A DNA stretch of 64,000 nucleotides from Burkholderia sp. USMB20 (GTDB lineage Bacteria; Pseudomonadota; Gammaproteobacteria; Burkholderiales; Burkholderiaceae). Positions 44,876-55,010 of the stretch are shown piece by piece. The notes below the pieces were generated by a model. That model ran no database searches. It was not told the DNA's origin and saw only the letters and a list, made by a program, of their open reading frames with translations. Each line of letters begins with the position of its first letter. Within the stretch, counting starts at the first letter, position 1. The translations under genes were made by a program, and so were the position numbers. The DNA lies in NCBI RefSeq assembly GCF_000949135.2, contig NZ_JTAN02000019.1, positions 620,001-684,000 on the forward strand. The letters run 5' to 3'.

Positions 44876-46582
44876 ATGACACTACGCTTGAGCCGCCGCG
44901 CGTACGCGGAAATGTTCGGGCCGACGACGGGCGACCGCGTGCGGCTCGCCGATACCGAACTGCTGATCGAGATCGAACGCGACTTCACGACCTACGGCGA
45001 GGAGGTGAAATTCGGCGGCGGGAAGGTGATTCGCGACGGGATGGGCCAGTCGCAGCGCGTGGCCGCCGACGTGCCCGACACGATCATTACGAACGCGGTG
45101 ATCCTCGATCACTGGGGCATCGTGAAGGCCGACATCGCGATCAAGCACGGCCGCATCGCCGCGATCGGCAAGGCCGGCAATCCCGACATCCAGCCCGGCG
45201 TGACAATCGCGATCGGCGCGGCGACCGAAGTGATCGCCGGCGAAGGGCTGATCGTGACGGCCGGCGGCATCGACACGCACATCCACTTCATCAGCCCGCA
45301 GCAGATCGACGAAGCGCTCGCGTCGGGCGTCACGACGATGCTCGGCGGCGGCACGGGGCCCGCCACCGGCACCAACGCGACGACCTGCACGCCGGGCCCG
45401 TGGCACATGGAGCGCATGCTGCAGGCGGCCGACGGCTGGCCGATCAACCTCGGCTTCCTCGGCAAGGGCAACGCGAGCCTGCCGCAGCCGCTCGTCGAGC
45501 AGATCGCGGCCGGCGCGATCGGCCTGAAGCTGCATGAAGACTGGGGCACGACGCCCGCCGCGATCGACAACTGCCTGTCGGTCGCCGACGATACCGACAC
45601 GCAGGTCGCGATCCACACCGATACGCTGAACGAAGGCGGCTTCGTCGAATCGACCGTCGCCGCGTTCAAGGGCCGCACGATCCACACGTACCACACCGAA
45701 GGCGCGGGCGGCGGCCATGCGCCCGACATCCTGAAGGTGTGCGGCGAAGCGAACGTGCTGCCGTCGTCGACCAACCCGACGCGCCCGTACACGATCAACA
45801 CGCTCGACGAGCATCTCGACATGCTGATGGTGTGTCACCACCTCGATCCGTCGATCGCCGAGGATCTCGCGTTCGCCGAATCGCGGATCCGCCGCGAGAC
45901 GATCGCGGCCGAGGATATCCTGCACGATCTCGGAGCGCTGTCGATGCTGTCGTCCGACTCGCAGGCGATGGGCCGCGTCGGCGAAGTGATCATCCGCACC
46001 TGGCAGACCGCGCACAAGATGAAGGTGCAGCGCGGCGCGCTGCCCGAGGACGGCGCGCGCAACGACAACTTCCGCGCGAAACGCTACGTCGCGAAGTACA
46101 CGATCAACCCGGCGATCACGCACGGCATCGCGCACGAAGTCGGTTCGATCGAACCCGGCAAGTGGGCCGACCTCGTGTTGTGGGAGCCCGCATTCTTCGG
46201 GATCAAGCCGTCGATGATCCTGAAGGGCGGGATGATCGCGATGGCGCAGATGGGCGACCCGAACGCGTCGATCCCGACGCCGCAGCCGGTCCACTACCGC
46301 GAGATGTTTGCCACGCGCGGCGGTGCGCTCGCGCGCACGTCGCTGACCTTCGTGTCGCAAATGGCGGCCGACGCGGGCATCGCCGAACGCTACGGGCTCG
46401 CGAAGCGCGTCGTGCCCGTGCGCAACTGTCGCAACGTGACGAAGGCCGACATGATCCACAACGCATGGCGCCCGTCGATCAGCGTCGATCCCGAAACCTA
46501 CGACGTGATCGCCGACGGCCAGCTGCTCACCTGCGAGCCGGCGACGGTGCTGCCGATGGCGCAGCGCTATTTTCTGTTCTGA
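44876..46582 (+). CDS. ureC: Urease alpha (catalytic) subunit UreC
   Basis: A 568-residue nickel metalloenzyme that hydrolyses urea to ammonia and carbamate. Nickel ligands are in GGIDTHIHF and HTDTLNE, the carbamylated lysine is Lys218 in GLKLHEDWG, and the flap with the catalytic histidine is MVCHHLDPS. The length is standard. It lies 28 bases after ureB. Confidence 0.98.
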   Translation: MTLRLSRRAYAEMFGPTTGDRVRLADTELLIEIERDFTTYGEEVKFGGGKVIRDGMGQSQRVAADVPDTIITNAVILDHWGIVKADIAIKHGRIAAIGKAGNPDIQPGVTIAIGAATEVIAGEGLIVTAGGIDTHIHFISPQQIDEALASGVTTMLGGGTGPATGTNATTCTPGPWHMERMLQAADGWPINLGFLGKGNASLPQPLVEQIAAGAIGLKLHEDWGTTPAAIDNCLSVADDTDTQVAIHTDTLNEGGFVESTVAAFKGRTIHTYHTEGAGGGHAPDILKVCGEANVLPSSTNPTRPYTINTLDEHLDMLMVCHHLDPSIAEDLAFAESRIRRETIAAEDILHDLGALSMLSSDSQAMGRVGEVIIRTWQTAHKMKVQRGALPEDGARNDNFRAKRYVAKYTINPAITHGIAHEVGSIEPGKWADLVLWEPAFFGIKPSMILKGGMIAMAQMGDPNASIPTPQPVHYREMFATRGGALARTSLTFVSQMAADAGIAERYGLAKRVVPVRNCRNVTKADMIHNAWRPSISVDPETYDVIADGQLLTCEPATVLPMAQRYFLF

Positions 46583-46600
46583 TTTCCGGTTTTCCGTTCC

Positions 46601-47221
46601 ATGCGCACCCTCGACAAACGCATTGCCCCGAACGTGAAGCTCGCCGCGTCGCTCGTCGCGCGCGCGCCGACGCTCACGCTCGCCTATGACGCCCGCTGCA
46701 AGAGCCGCCTCGCGGCCACGCTCGACACCGGCGAGGACGTCGCGGTCCTGCTGCCGCGCGGCACCGTGCTGCGCGACGGCGACGTGCTCGTCGCCGACGA
46801 CGGCGCGCTCGTGCGCGTCGCCGCTGCCTCCGAGACCGTGCTGCTGGTGCGCGCGGCCGACCCGCTCACGCTGATGCGCGCCGCGTATCACCTTGGCAAC
46901 CGCCACACGCCGGTCGAGATCGGCGACGGTTACCTGAAGCTCGAAGCCGATCCGGTGCTCGCGGACATGCTGCGCCGGCTCGGCACGCAGGTCGAAGAAA
47001 CGAGCGCACCGTTCCAGCCGGAAGCCGGCGCGTACGGCGGCGGCCACAAGCACGGGCACGATGCGACGTTCGCCGAGGACTACGCGCTCGCGCAGCAGGT
47101 CTTCGGCGAACACCACGGCCACTCGCACTCGCACTCGCACGATCACGATCACGATCACGATCACGATCATCAGCATGGTCCCGGCTGCTCGCACGGCCAC
47201 CACGGTCATGACCACCACTGA
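46601..47221 (+). CDS. ureE: Urease accessory protein UreE, nickel chaperone
   Basis: A 206-residue protein. The core has [29 protein letters not shown] and [13 protein letters not shown], the last with the conserved nickel-binding histidine. The tail is a very His-rich run with about twenty His alternating with Asp and Ser ([16 protein letters not shown]), coded partly by tandem CACGAT hexamers, and serves nickel storage and delivery. Its end overlaps ureF by 14 bases. Confidence 0.95.
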   Translation: MRTLDKRIAPNVKLAASLVARAPTLTLAYDARCKSRLAATLDTGEDVAVLLPRGTVLRDGDVLVADDGALVRVAAASETVLLVRAADPLTLMRAAYHLGNRHTPVEIGDGYLKLEADPVLADMLRRLGTQVEETSAPFQPEAGAYGGGHKHGHDATFAEDYALAQQVFGEHHGHSHSHSHDHDHDHDHDHQHGPGCSHGHHGHDHH

Positions 47222-47888
47222 GCTCGTCGCGCTGCTGCATCTCGCGTCGCCCGCATTGCCGATCGGCGCGTTCAGCTATTCGCAGGGACTCGAAGCCGCG
47301 CTCGACGCGAACCTGATCCGCGACGCCGACACCGCGCGCGACTGGATCGCGAGCGGGCTGACCGACGTGCTCGCACACGGCGAGCTGCCGTTCCTCGCGC
47401 ACCAGCTCGCGCGCTGGCACGCGCACGACGCCGACGCGCTGGCGCGCGAGAACGCATGGTTCGTCGCGAGCCGCGAATCGGCGGAGCTGCGCCGCGAGAC
47501 CGAACAGATGGGCTGGTCGCTCGCGCAACTGTGCGCGTCGCTCGAATGGGGCGATGCCGCGCGCCGCGCGACGCTCGCATCGCTCACGCCGATCGCGCTG
47601 CCGACCGCATTCGCATACGCGGCCGCCGCACACGGTGCCGGCGCCGACGCCACGCTCGCCGCATACGCGTTCGGCTGGGTCGAGAACCAGACGTCGGCCG
47701 CGCTGAAAGCGGTGCCGCTCGGCCAGCTCGCCGGCCAGCGCATCATCGTCGCGCTGCGCGGCGCGATCGAAGCGGCCGTGCGCCGCGCGCTCGCGACGCC
47801 GCCCGACGCCATCAACACGTTCGCGCCGCAGCTCGGCATCCTGTCCGCGCGGCACGAAACCCAGTATTCGCGGTTGTTCCGCTCCTGA
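47208..47888 (+). CDS. ureF: Urease accessory protein UreF
   Basis: A 226-residue helical protein with [21 protein letters not shown] and [19 protein letters not shown] in parts, both UreF signatures. It links UreD to UreG and controls its GTPase. The ATG at 47208 lies within the last codons of ureE (overlap of 14 bases), suggesting coupled translation. Confidence 0.94.
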   Translation: MTTTELVALLHLASPALPIGAFSYSQGLEAALDANLIRDADTARDWIASGLTDVLAHGELPFLAHQLARWHAHDADALARENAWFVASRESAELRRETEQMGWSLAQLCASLEWGDAARRATLASLTPIALPTAFAYAAAAHGAGADATLAAYAFGWVENQTSAALKAVPLGQLAGQRIIVALRGAIEAAVRRALATPPDAINTFAPQLGILSARHETQYSRLFRS

Positions 47889-47902
47889 ACCCGATCCACG
47901 CC

Positions 47903-48550
47903 ATGAACGCACCCGCAACCTCCTCCGCCCGCCGCACCAAGAAACTGCCGCCGCTGCGCGTCGGCATCGGCGGCCCGGTCGGCTCCGGCAAGACCACGCT
48001 GCTCGAAATGCTGTGCAAGGCGATGCGCGAGCGCTACGACCTCGTCGCGATCACGAACGACATCTATACGAAGGAAGACCAGCGCCTGCTGACGGTCGCG
48101 GGCGCGCTGCCCGAGGAGCGCATCATGGGCGTCGAGACGGGCGGCTGCCCGCACACGGCGATCCGCGAGGATGCGTCGATCAACCTCGAGGCCGTCGACC
48201 GCATGCTGTCGCGCTTCCCCGACGCCGACATCGTGTTCATCGAATCGGGCGGCGACAATCTCGCGGCGACCTTCAGCCCCGAGCTGTCGGACCTGACGAT
48301 CTACGTGATCGACGTGGCCGGCGGCGAGAAGATTCCGCGCAAGGGCGGGCCCGGCATCACGAAGTCCGACCTGCTCGTGATCAACAAGACGGATCTCGCG
48401 CCGCTCGTCGGCGCGAACCTCGACGTGATGGCGTCCGACACGAAGAAGATGCGCGGCGAGCGGCCTTACGTGATGACGAACCTGAAGGCGCTCGAGGGCG
48501 TCGCCGACGTCGTCGCGTTCATCGAAAGGAAAGGACTGCTGACGGTGTGA
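47903..48550 (+). CDS. ureG: Urease accessory protein UreG, GTPase
   Basis: A 215-residue SIMIBI-class GTPase. P-loop [12 protein letters not shown], the nickel-binding metal motif [21 protein letters not shown] and the NKTDLAP specificity motif are present. It drives nickel delivery with UreE. It ends convergent with the waaA gene, whose disturbed 3' end overlaps it in the present reading. Confidence 0.97.
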   Translation: MNAPATSSARRTKKLPPLRVGIGGPVGSGKTTLLEMLCKAMRERYDLVAITNDIYTKEDQRLLTVAGALPEERIMGVETGGCPHTAIREDASINLEAVDRMLSRFPDADIVFIESGGDNLAATFSPELSDLTIYVIDVAGGEKIPRKGGPGITKSDLLVINKTDLAPLVGANLDVMASDTKKMRGERPYVMTNLKALEGVADVVAFIERKGLLTV

Positions 48551-49968
48551 GCGACGCGCCGGGGACATGCCGCCGCCACGTCGGCCCGGGGAGGCCTTGC
48601 GCCGCCCCGCTCAGTCGTCGGATGCGTCGATGCGTCGGCCGCGCCGTGCATCGCACGCCCGCCGCGCTCGAGGGCGGCAGCAGCGCCGCGAGCACGTCGA
48701 CCGAGCGCGCGGTCCGCCGCGATGGCGCGACGCGAACGCGCGCCGCCGCGCCCATCCCGCCGCGCCGCGGTGGTCGGCAACAGCGCATCGAGCACGTGCG
48801 CGAGATCGAGCGGATCCGCGACCTGCATCGCCGCGCCGGCCGCGACCGCATCGGCGGTCGCCTGCGTGAAGTTGAACACGTGCGGGCCGATCAGCACCGG
48901 CACGCCGACCGCACACGCCTCGATCAGGTTCTGCCCGCCGAGCGGCAGCAGGCTGCCGCCGATGAACGCAACGTCGGCGGCCGCATAGTACGCGCCGAGT
49001 TCCCCCATCGAATCGCCGAGCAGCACCGTCACGTCGGCCGGCAACGGTTCGGCGGCCGGCCGGCCGGCCGCGAGCGCCGCGGCGTCGGCGCCCCACACCG
49101 AACGCCGCACGCACTTGAGCCCATTGCGCGCGACCAGCGCTTCGACTTCGGCGAAGCGCTGCGGATGACGCGGCACGAGAATCAGCAGCGCGCCGGCCGT
49201 CTTCATCGCGGCGAACGCCTGCAGCACCAGCGCCTCCTCGTTCTCGCGCGTGCTGGCCGCGACCCACACCGGCCGCGTGCCGATCGCGTCGCGCCATGCG
49301 TGGCCGCGCGCGGCCAGCTCCGGCGGTGTCGTCATGTCGAACTTCAGGTTGCCGAGCACCGCCACGTTGCGTGCACCGAGCGACGTCAGCCGCTCCGCAT
49401 CGGCCGGGCTCTGCGCGAGCACGCGCGAGAATCCGCCGAACACGTCGCGCGTCGCCGCGCCGAACTTCGCCGCGCGCCGATGCGAGCGCGCGGACATCCG
49501 CGCATTGGTCAGCACGAGCGGCACGTCCGCGCGGCGGCACTCGTCGATCAGCGTCGGCCACACCTCGGTTTCCATCACGAGGCCGAGCGTCGGCCGCCAG
49601 GCGCGCAGGAAGCGCCGCACCGCGCCCGGCATGTCGTACGGCAGGTAGCAGCGCAGCACGCGCTCGCCGAAGATCTGCTCGCCGGTCGCGCGGCCGCTCG
49701 GCGTCATGTGCGTGAGCAGGATGCGCGCATCGGGGCGCGCGCGCATCAGCGCGTCGATCAGCGGCTGCGCGGCGCGCGTCTCGCCGACCGACACCGCATG
49801 CACCCAGATCAGCGGCGCGCGATCGTCCGGCGAACGGCCGGCGACGTGGCCGAAGCGCTCGCCGATGTGCTCGCGATAGCCGCGCTCCTTGCGCGAGCGC
49901 ACGAGGAGCCGGATCACCGCGATCGGCGCGACGAGCCACCACAGCGCGCGATAGATCGCCCTCAGCAT
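48466..49968 (-). CDS. waaA: 3-deoxy-D-manno-octulosonic acid transferase WaaA (KdtA), C-terminus disturbed by indels
   Basis: The first about 400 residues are a good Waa[16 protein letters not shown] membrane anchor, [11 protein letters not shown] with the catalytic glutamate, [37 protein letters not shown] and [16 protein letters not shown]. It adds Kdo to lipid IVA at the inner membrane. After [10 protein letters not shown] the expected tail is split over three frames: MGAAAR in one, AFASRHRGG in another, then [13 protein letters not shown] in the first again. This implies small losses near 48760, 48738 and 48716. As written, the frame runs on to 48466 and overlaps ureG, which is not natural. 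The lesions may be real or sequencing errors. Confidence 0.85.
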   Translation of the reverse strand: MLRAIYRALWWLVAPIAVIRLLVRSRKERGYREHIGERFGHVAGRSPDDRAPLIWVHAVSVGETRAAQPLIDALMRARPDARILLTHMTPSGRATGEQIFGERVLRCYLPYDMPGAVRRFLRAWRPTLGLVMETEVWPTLIDECRRADVPLVLTNARMSARSHRRAAKFGAATRDVFGGFSRVLAQSPADAERLTSLGARNVAVLGNLKFDMTTPPELAARGHAWRDAIGTRPVWVAASTRENEEALVLQAFAAMKTAGALLILVPRHPQRFAEVEALVARNGLKCVRRSVWGADAAALAAGRPAAEPLPADVTVLLGDSMGELGAYYAAADVAFIGGSLLPLGGQNLIEACAVGVPVLIGPHVFNFTQATADAVAAGAAMQVADPLDLAHVLDALLPTTAARRDGRGGARSRRAIAADRALGRRARGAAAALERGGRAMHGAADASTHPTTERGGARPPRADVAAACPRRVAHTVSSPFLSMNATTSATPSSAFRFVIT

Positions 49969-50005
49969 GCAGCAGCCCTCGTCTTGCGTCGGTGAAAAGG
50001 CGCGC

Positions 50006-50890
50006 TCAAACCAGCGCCCTGCCCTGCAGGCGCTCGAGAATCCCGAGCGGCGCGCATTCGCGACGCACCATCGCGTCGACCGGCAGGAAGAAGGTCTGTT
50101 CGAGCATGAACTGGCCGGACATCACAGCGTGCGAAGTCTGATCCGAGAAACATATCCACACGCTGCCCGGCGGAAACGGCATCGTCTGCTGTGGACAAGT
50201 CTTCTGGTAGTCGAGATCGGCCTTCATCCCGTCGTGCAGGTTCAGCATCAGGTGGTCGTACGCGCTGCGCGGCGACTTCGTCACGTGCAGCAGGTTCAAC
50301 AGCCACGCCGAGCCCGGCAACTGCGGCCGGATCTTCGGCAGGAAGCGCTTCGCGACGTCCTCGAACGGCTCGCCGACACGCCACACGCGCGGCTGGCCGG
50401 CCGGGTTCACGTTCGTGAACACGCGCAGGATCCGCTCGCCGTAGTTCGGCCGCGACGGGAACGCGTCGACGTGCAGCCGGCTGTCGTCCTTGCGCCAGGA
50501 TGTCTGGCGCGTCTCGACCTGCATCAGCCGCAGGCTCGTCGGCGCGACGCGCAGCTTGCCGCGGTATTCGGGAAACAGGCCGTCGACGAGCGTGCCGGCC
50601 TGCTGCTGGAAGCGCGCGACCAGCGCGCGCACGGCCGATTGCGTGACGCTGTCGCCGAGCACGCCGACGAGCGCGCCGCCGTTCGGCGCGAGGCTGATGT
50701 TCTTGCGTTTCGGGTCGGCGAGCGCCGGATCGAGCAACGCTTCCTCGCCGCCTTCGATCGCGAAGCGCAGGTGCGGGAAATACAGCACCTTGCCTTCCTC
50801 GACCGCGGCGAGCAGCTGCTCGCGCGGCGTCGACAGGTTGTGTCCGCTCCAGTCGGCAGACGGGACTTCGATGATCTGGGATTCGCTCAT
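50006..50890 (-). CDS. kdoO: Kdo 3-hydroxylase KdoO (Fe(II)/2-oxoglutarate dioxygenase)
   Basis: A 294-residue protein of the family that converts Kdo to Ko in Burkholderia and Yersinia lipopolysaccharide. The iron ligands are His140 and Asp142 in SRLHVDAFPSRP, with a second histidine in SDQTSHAVMSG. NISLAPNGG and FTNVNPAGQPRVWRVGE are further family marks. It lies between waaC and waaA on the same strand (37 bases before waaA), which supports an action on inner-core Kdo. Confidence 0.9.
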   Translation of the reverse strand: MSESQIIEVPSADWSGHNLSTPREQLLAAVEEGKVLYFPHLRFAIEGGEEALLDPALADPKRKNISLAPNGGALVGVLGDSVTQSAVRALVARFQQQAGTLVDGLFPEYRGKLRVAPTSLRLMQVETRQTSWRKDDSRLHVDAFPSRPNYGERILRVFTNVNPAGQPRVWRVGEPFEDVAKRFLPKIRPQLPGSAWLLNLLHVTKSPRSAYDHLMLNLHDGMKADLDYQKTCPQQTMPFPPGSVWICFSDQTSHAVMSGQFMLEQTFFLPVDAMVRRECAPLGILERLQGRALV

Positions 50891-50942
50891 GATCGGTTCG
50901 CGTGCGTGACAGGCAAGGCAAGCAGGACAGGCAGGACAGGCA

Positions 50943-51938
50943 TCACAGCAGGCCGAAGCCCGCGAGTGCCGCCTTCACCTGCGCGATCGACGGCGGCTGC
51001 CCCGCCGTGCCGAGATTGACGACGTTCGGCGACCAGTATCCGCCGGTGCGCCAGGCCGTCGCGAAATTGTACAGTTCGACCGTCGGACGCTTCAGCGCGG
51101 CCGCGATGTGAACCAGACCTGTATCAACCCCGACCGTCGCGGCCGCGCCGTCGATCAGGCCGACCACGGCCGGCAGCGACAGCTTCGGCGGCACGATCGC
51201 CGCCGCGCCGAACGACTGAGCGAGCCGCTCGCTGGTCGCGCGCTCCGCGTCGTTGCCCCACGGCAGCACGAGCGACGCGCCGCGCCGCACGAGCGCCTGG
51301 CCGAGCTCGATCCACGCGGCATCCGGCCACTGCTTGTCGGCGCGCGACGTCGCATGCACGAACACCACGTACGGCACCGGCAGGTTCAGGCCGAGCGTCG
51401 CGACCGCGCGCGCCGCCGCGCGCGTATCGAGGCCGAAGTCGACCGGATCGGCCGGCGTCGGCGCCGGGTCGCCCAGCGCGGCCGCGACCAGCTGGCGCGA
51501 ACGCTCGACGACGTGCGTGCGCGGCGCGATCGGCACGCGCTTGCGATAGAAGAAGCGCACCGGCCATTCGTAGCCGGCGCCGTCGGTGCGATTGCCGAGG
51601 CCGGCGAGCGGGCCGCGCGCCCAGCTCGCGACCCAGGCCGTCTTGATGAGCCCCTGGCAATCGATCACGAGGTCGTATTGCTCGGCCGCGAGGCGCTGGC
51701 GGAACGCGCGGATCTCGCGCCACGTGGCGCCCGAGAACGGCTTCTTGCGCCAGCGCCGCAACGAAAACGGCAGCACGTTGCGCACGCCGTCGACGAGCTC
51801 CACGAGATCGACGAAGCTTTCCTCGACGAGCCAGTCGATCTGCGCGTCGGGATGGCGGCGCCGGATATCGGCGATCACCGGCATGTTGTGCACGACGTCG
51901 CCCAGCGACGACACGCGCACGATCAGGATCTTTTGCAC
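50943..51938 (-). CDS. waaC: Lipopolysaccharide heptosyltransferase I WaaC
   Basis: A 331-residue GT9 enzyme adding the first heptose to Kdo. The N-terminus is KILIVRVSSLGDVVHNMPV with the catalytic aspartate; later FVHATSRADKQWP and VGVDTGLVHIAAAL are donor-binding motifs. GTG at 51938 fits the family start; the longer reading has no support. It heads the waaC-kdoO-waaA operon. Confidence 0.95.
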   Translation of the reverse strand: MQKILIVRVSSLGDVVHNMPVIADIRRRHPDAQIDWLVEESFVDLVELVDGVRNVLPFSLRRWRKKPFSGATWREIRAFRQRLAAEQYDLVIDCQGLIKTAWVASWARGPLAGLGNRTDGAGYEWPVRFFYRKRVPIAPRTHVVERSRQLVAAALGDPAPTPADPVDFGLDTRAAARAVATLGLNLPVPYVVFVHATSRADKQWPDAAWIELGQALVRRGASLVLPWGNDAERATSERLAQSFGAAAIVPPKLSLPAVVGLIDGAAATVGVDTGLVHIAAALKRPTVELYNFATAWRTGGYWSPNVVNLGTAGQPPSIAQVKAALAGFGLL

Positions 51939-52013
51939 GCTGAAAAAACGCCGGCGGACAGCCGGCGACAGGCATAAAGACGCGATTTTATCGCGCCCGG
52001 GGAGGCACACAGG

Positions 52014-52052
52014 CAAAAAGCGGCCGCACGCCGTCAGCGTGCGCCGCTTTTC
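52014..52052 (-). terminator. Terminator after the phosphomannomutase gene
   Basis: AAAAAGCGGCCGCACGC (52016-52032) pairs with GCGTGCGCCGCTTTT (52038-52052) with one bulge; the T-run is on the minus strand. It lies in front of waaC on the same strand. Confidence 0.75.
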
Positions 52053-52115
52053 GGGGATGGCGCGACGATCCTTCTACCGTCGTCGCACCGGCGGCGGCCC
52101 GCAGGCCGCCGGGGT

Positions 52116-53511
52116 TCAGAACGGCAGCTCGACGTCCGGCTTCGCGGCCGTCAGCACGCGGCGGAAGTCCGCCTGGATGCGCTCGAGCCCTTCCTTGGTC
52201 TCCGATTCAAAGCGCAGCACGACCACCGGCCGTCGTGTTCGACGAACGCGCGAGGCCGAAGCCGTCCGGGTACTCGACGCGCAGCCCGTCGATCGTCACG
52301 ACTTCGTCGGCGCCGTCGAACTTCGCTTCCTTCTGCAGCTTCTCGATCAGGCGGAAGTTCTCGCCCTCCTCGAGCTTGAGCTGCAGCTCCGGCGTGCTCA
52401 TCGCGTCCGGCAGCGCATTGAGCAGCGCGCTCGGATCGGCCGTCTTCGCGAGGATCTCGAGCAGGCGCGCGCCCGTGTAGAGGCCATCGTCGAAGCCGTA
52501 CCAGCGATCCTTGAAGAACACGTGGCCGCTCATCTCGCCCGCGAGCGGCGCGCCCGTCTCGCGCAGCTTCGCCTTGACCAGCGAATGGCCCGTCTTCCAC
52601 ATCAGCGGCTCGCCGCCCTTCGCCTTCACCCACTGCGCGAGATGACGCGTGCACTTCACGTCGTAGATGATCTGCGCGCCCGGGTTGCGCGACAGCACTT
52701 CCTCCGCGAACAGCATCAGCTGACGGTCCGGGAAGATGATCTGGCCGTCCTTCGTGACGACGCCCAGGCGGTCGCCGTCGCCGTCGAACGCGAAGCCGAG
52801 TTCGGCGTCGGTGTCCTTCAGCGCCTGGATCACGTCCTGCAGGTTTTCCGGGTGCGCGGGATCGGGGTGATGGTTCGGGAACGTGCCGTCGATGTCGGTG
52901 AAGCGCTCGACGAGTTCGCAGCCGAGCGCCTTGAACAGGCGCGTCGCGAGCGGGCCCGCGACGCCGTTGCCGGCGTCGACGACGAGCTTCAGCGGGCGCG
53001 CGAGCTTGATGTCGCCAACGATGCGCTCGATGTACTGATCGGCGACGTCGAACTGCTCGAACGCGCCGCTGCCCGTTTCGAAGCGCTCGTCGACGATGCG
53101 GCGGTACAGCGCCTGGATCTGCTCGCCGTAGATCGCCGCGCCGCGCAGCACCATCTTGAAACCGTTGTAGTCGGGCGGGTTGTGGCTGCCGGTGACGACG
53201 ATGCACGAATCGACGCGGCGCTCGCCGTCCTTCAGCGCGAGCGGCACGCTCGCCGCGAAATAGCCGACCGGCGTGGGCACCATGCCGACGTCGACGACGT
53301 CGACGCCCGCCGCACGCAGGCCATCGGCGAGTGCGCCGACGAGCTCGGGCCCCGACAGGCGGCCGTCGCGCGCGACGACGACCGCATCGCCGCCCTGGGC
53401 GCGCACTTCGCTGCCGAAGGCCCGGCCGATCGCGCGCGCCGTATCGGCGTCGAGCGTCTTGCCGACCACACCGCGAATGTCATATGCCTTGAAGATGGAT
53501 TGGGAGATCAT
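52116..53511 (-). CDS. Phosphomannomutase/phosphoglucomutase, frameshifted near the C-terminus
   Basis: An alpha-D-phosphohexomutase of AlgC/ManB type. ATG at 53511 gives MISQSIFKAYDIRGVVGKTL. The phosphoserine is Ser109 in VVTGSHNPPDYNG, the Mg site is FDGDGDRLG and the sugar loop is EMSGHVFFKD. At about 52230 one extra base (ACGACGGCCGG where ACGACGCCGG is expected) shifts the frame; as written the protein ends RSSNTTAGGRAAL at 52207. In the other frame the natural tail PVVVLRFESETKEGLERIQ continues to ELPF and a TGA at 52116. The lost part is the last 40 residues of the phosphate-binding domain. It would supply mannose-1-P or glucose-1-P for the sugars of this locus. Confidence 0.85.
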
Positions 53512-53632
53512 CGATTCTCTCTGGGTTGCGTGCATGGAAAATAATCTGGCCGCCTTTCGCGCATGCCGGCCATCGTACATGCGGGCCTTGCGGAACAAGG
53601 AACGGGACGGCTGGAGCGGCCCCGATCCCACT

Positions 53633-53638
53633 TATAAT
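53633..53638 (+). promoter_or_regulatory. Possible -10 element of the polysaccharide operon
   Basis: A perfect TATAAT stands about 115 bases before the flippase start, in the gap between the divergent mutase and flippase genes. No convincing -35 hexamer is seen at the right distance. A 36-codon frame (ATG at 53650) overlaps the flippase start and may be a leader peptide, unproven. Confidence 0.4.
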
Positions 53639-53753
53639 CGCGGGTTTTGATGACGCGTATTTTGTCCATTTTAATGCCTAGCCGCTCCGCCGCCGCCAAC
53701 CCGCCGCCTTCGGGCGCCCTGCCGGCCGCCTCCCGCTCGCGCGGCTGCCCCGC

Positions 53754-55010
53754 ATGCTGAAGCGATTCGGCAACCCGGACGTCGCGAAGGCCGTCGCGAA
53801 TCTCGTCTGGCTGGGGCTCGAACGGCTCACGCAGATCGGCGTCGCGATCGCGATCAGCGGTCTTCTGGCCCGTTATTTCGGGCCGGACGTGTTCGGCAAA
53901 TGGCAGTATGCGAATACGCTTCTCCTCGTACTGGCGCCGCTCACCTGGGTGTGCGGCGCCGAAATCCTGGTTCCGACCATCGTCCAGCGCCCGCCCGCGC
54001 AACTGGGCGCGGTGCTCGGCAGCGCCTTCGTGCTGCGCATCGGCGTGTCCGCCGTCGCGCTCGTCGCGACCTGGATCGCGATCGGCGCCGGCGCGTTCGA
54101 CCCGCTCGTCGGCGCGATGCTCGCGGGCCTCGCGGTCACGATGGTGTTCCGCGAGCCGTTCGTCGGCGTGATCAACGCGTGGCTGCAGAGCCTGACCTAC
54201 AGCAAGCCGCAACTGGTGACCAGCATGCTCACCGCGCTGGCGAAGGCGCTGCTCGTCTGGCTGCTGGTCCGCGCGGCCGCCGGCCCTGCCCGCTTCGCGT
54301 GGCTGTGGGCGCTCGAGGCCGCCGTGATCGGCTTCGCGCTGCTGCTCTACTTCCGCCATCGTAACGGCGGCGCGCTCGGCTGGACGTTCGACAAACCGCT
54401 GTTCAGGCACTTTGCCACCGCCGGCACCGTGTTCTGGCTCGGCCTGATCTGCATGTACCTGTTCCTGAAGCTCGATCGCCTGATGCTCGAGCGTCACGTG
54501 TCGTTCGCCGACCTCGGCCGCTACTCGGCGGCCCAGCAGCTCAACGAGAACTGGATCACGCTCGCGCTGATGCTCGCGCAGACCATCGCGCCCGCGTTCG
54601 TGTACCGCGTGCAGGACGTCGCGCGGCTGCGCCGCAACATCGTCCGGCTGATCGCGATGACCGCCGGCCTGATGACGGCCGGCGCGCTGGTGCTGGACGC
54701 GGCCGCGCCGCTCATCGTCGGCAAGGTGTTCGGCCGCGGTTACGAGGCGTCGGTCGACATCTTCCGCTGGGCGGTCTGGCTGTCCGTGCCGGCCGGCATC
54801 GAGGCGATAGGCAATCTTATCGTTCTCAAATATCAAGCAAAATTCGTGTTGCTGGCGAAATGGGTGCTCGCGCTCGCGATCGCCGCGCTCGTCAACGTGT
54901 TCGCCATCCCCCGGCTCGGCCTGTACGGCGCGCTCGTCGGGCTGGCGGCCGGCTATCTCGCCGCCGCCGCCGTTAATTTTTATTACATTCGTTTCAAGCT
55001 GCGCCCATGA
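53754..55010 (+). CDS. Polysaccharide flippase, Wzx/RfbX-like (MOP superfamily)
   Basis: A 418-residue membrane protein with about twelve hydrophobic segments. The first helix region, LERLTQIGVAIAISGLLARYFGPDVFGKWQYA in parts, is typical of Wzx-type exporters; FLKLDRLMLERHVSFADLGRYSAAQ is the family motif after helix 6. It would turn an undecaprenyl-linked oligosaccharide to the periplasmic face. First gene of a plus-strand operon; its stop overlaps the next start (ATGA). Confidence 0.88.
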   Translation: MLKRFGNPDVAKAVANLVWLGLERLTQIGVAIAISGLLARYFGPDVFGKWQYANTLLLVLAPLTWVCGAEILVPTIVQRPPAQLGAVLGSAFVLRIGVSAVALVATWIAIGAGAFDPLVGAMLAGLAVTMVFREPFVGVINAWLQSLTYSKPQLVTSMLTALAKALLVWLLVRAAAGPARFAWLWALEAAVIGFALLLYFRHRNGGALGWTFDKPLFRHFATAGTVFWLGLICMYLFLKLDRLMLERHVSFADLGRYSAAQQLNENWITLALMLAQTIAPAFVYRVQDVARLRRNIVRLIAMTAGLMTAGALVLDAAAPLIVGKVFGRGYEASVDIFRWAVWLSVPAGIEAIGNLIVLKYQAKFVLLAKWVLALAIAALVNVFAIPRLGLYGALVGLAAGYLAAAAVNFYYIRFKLRP

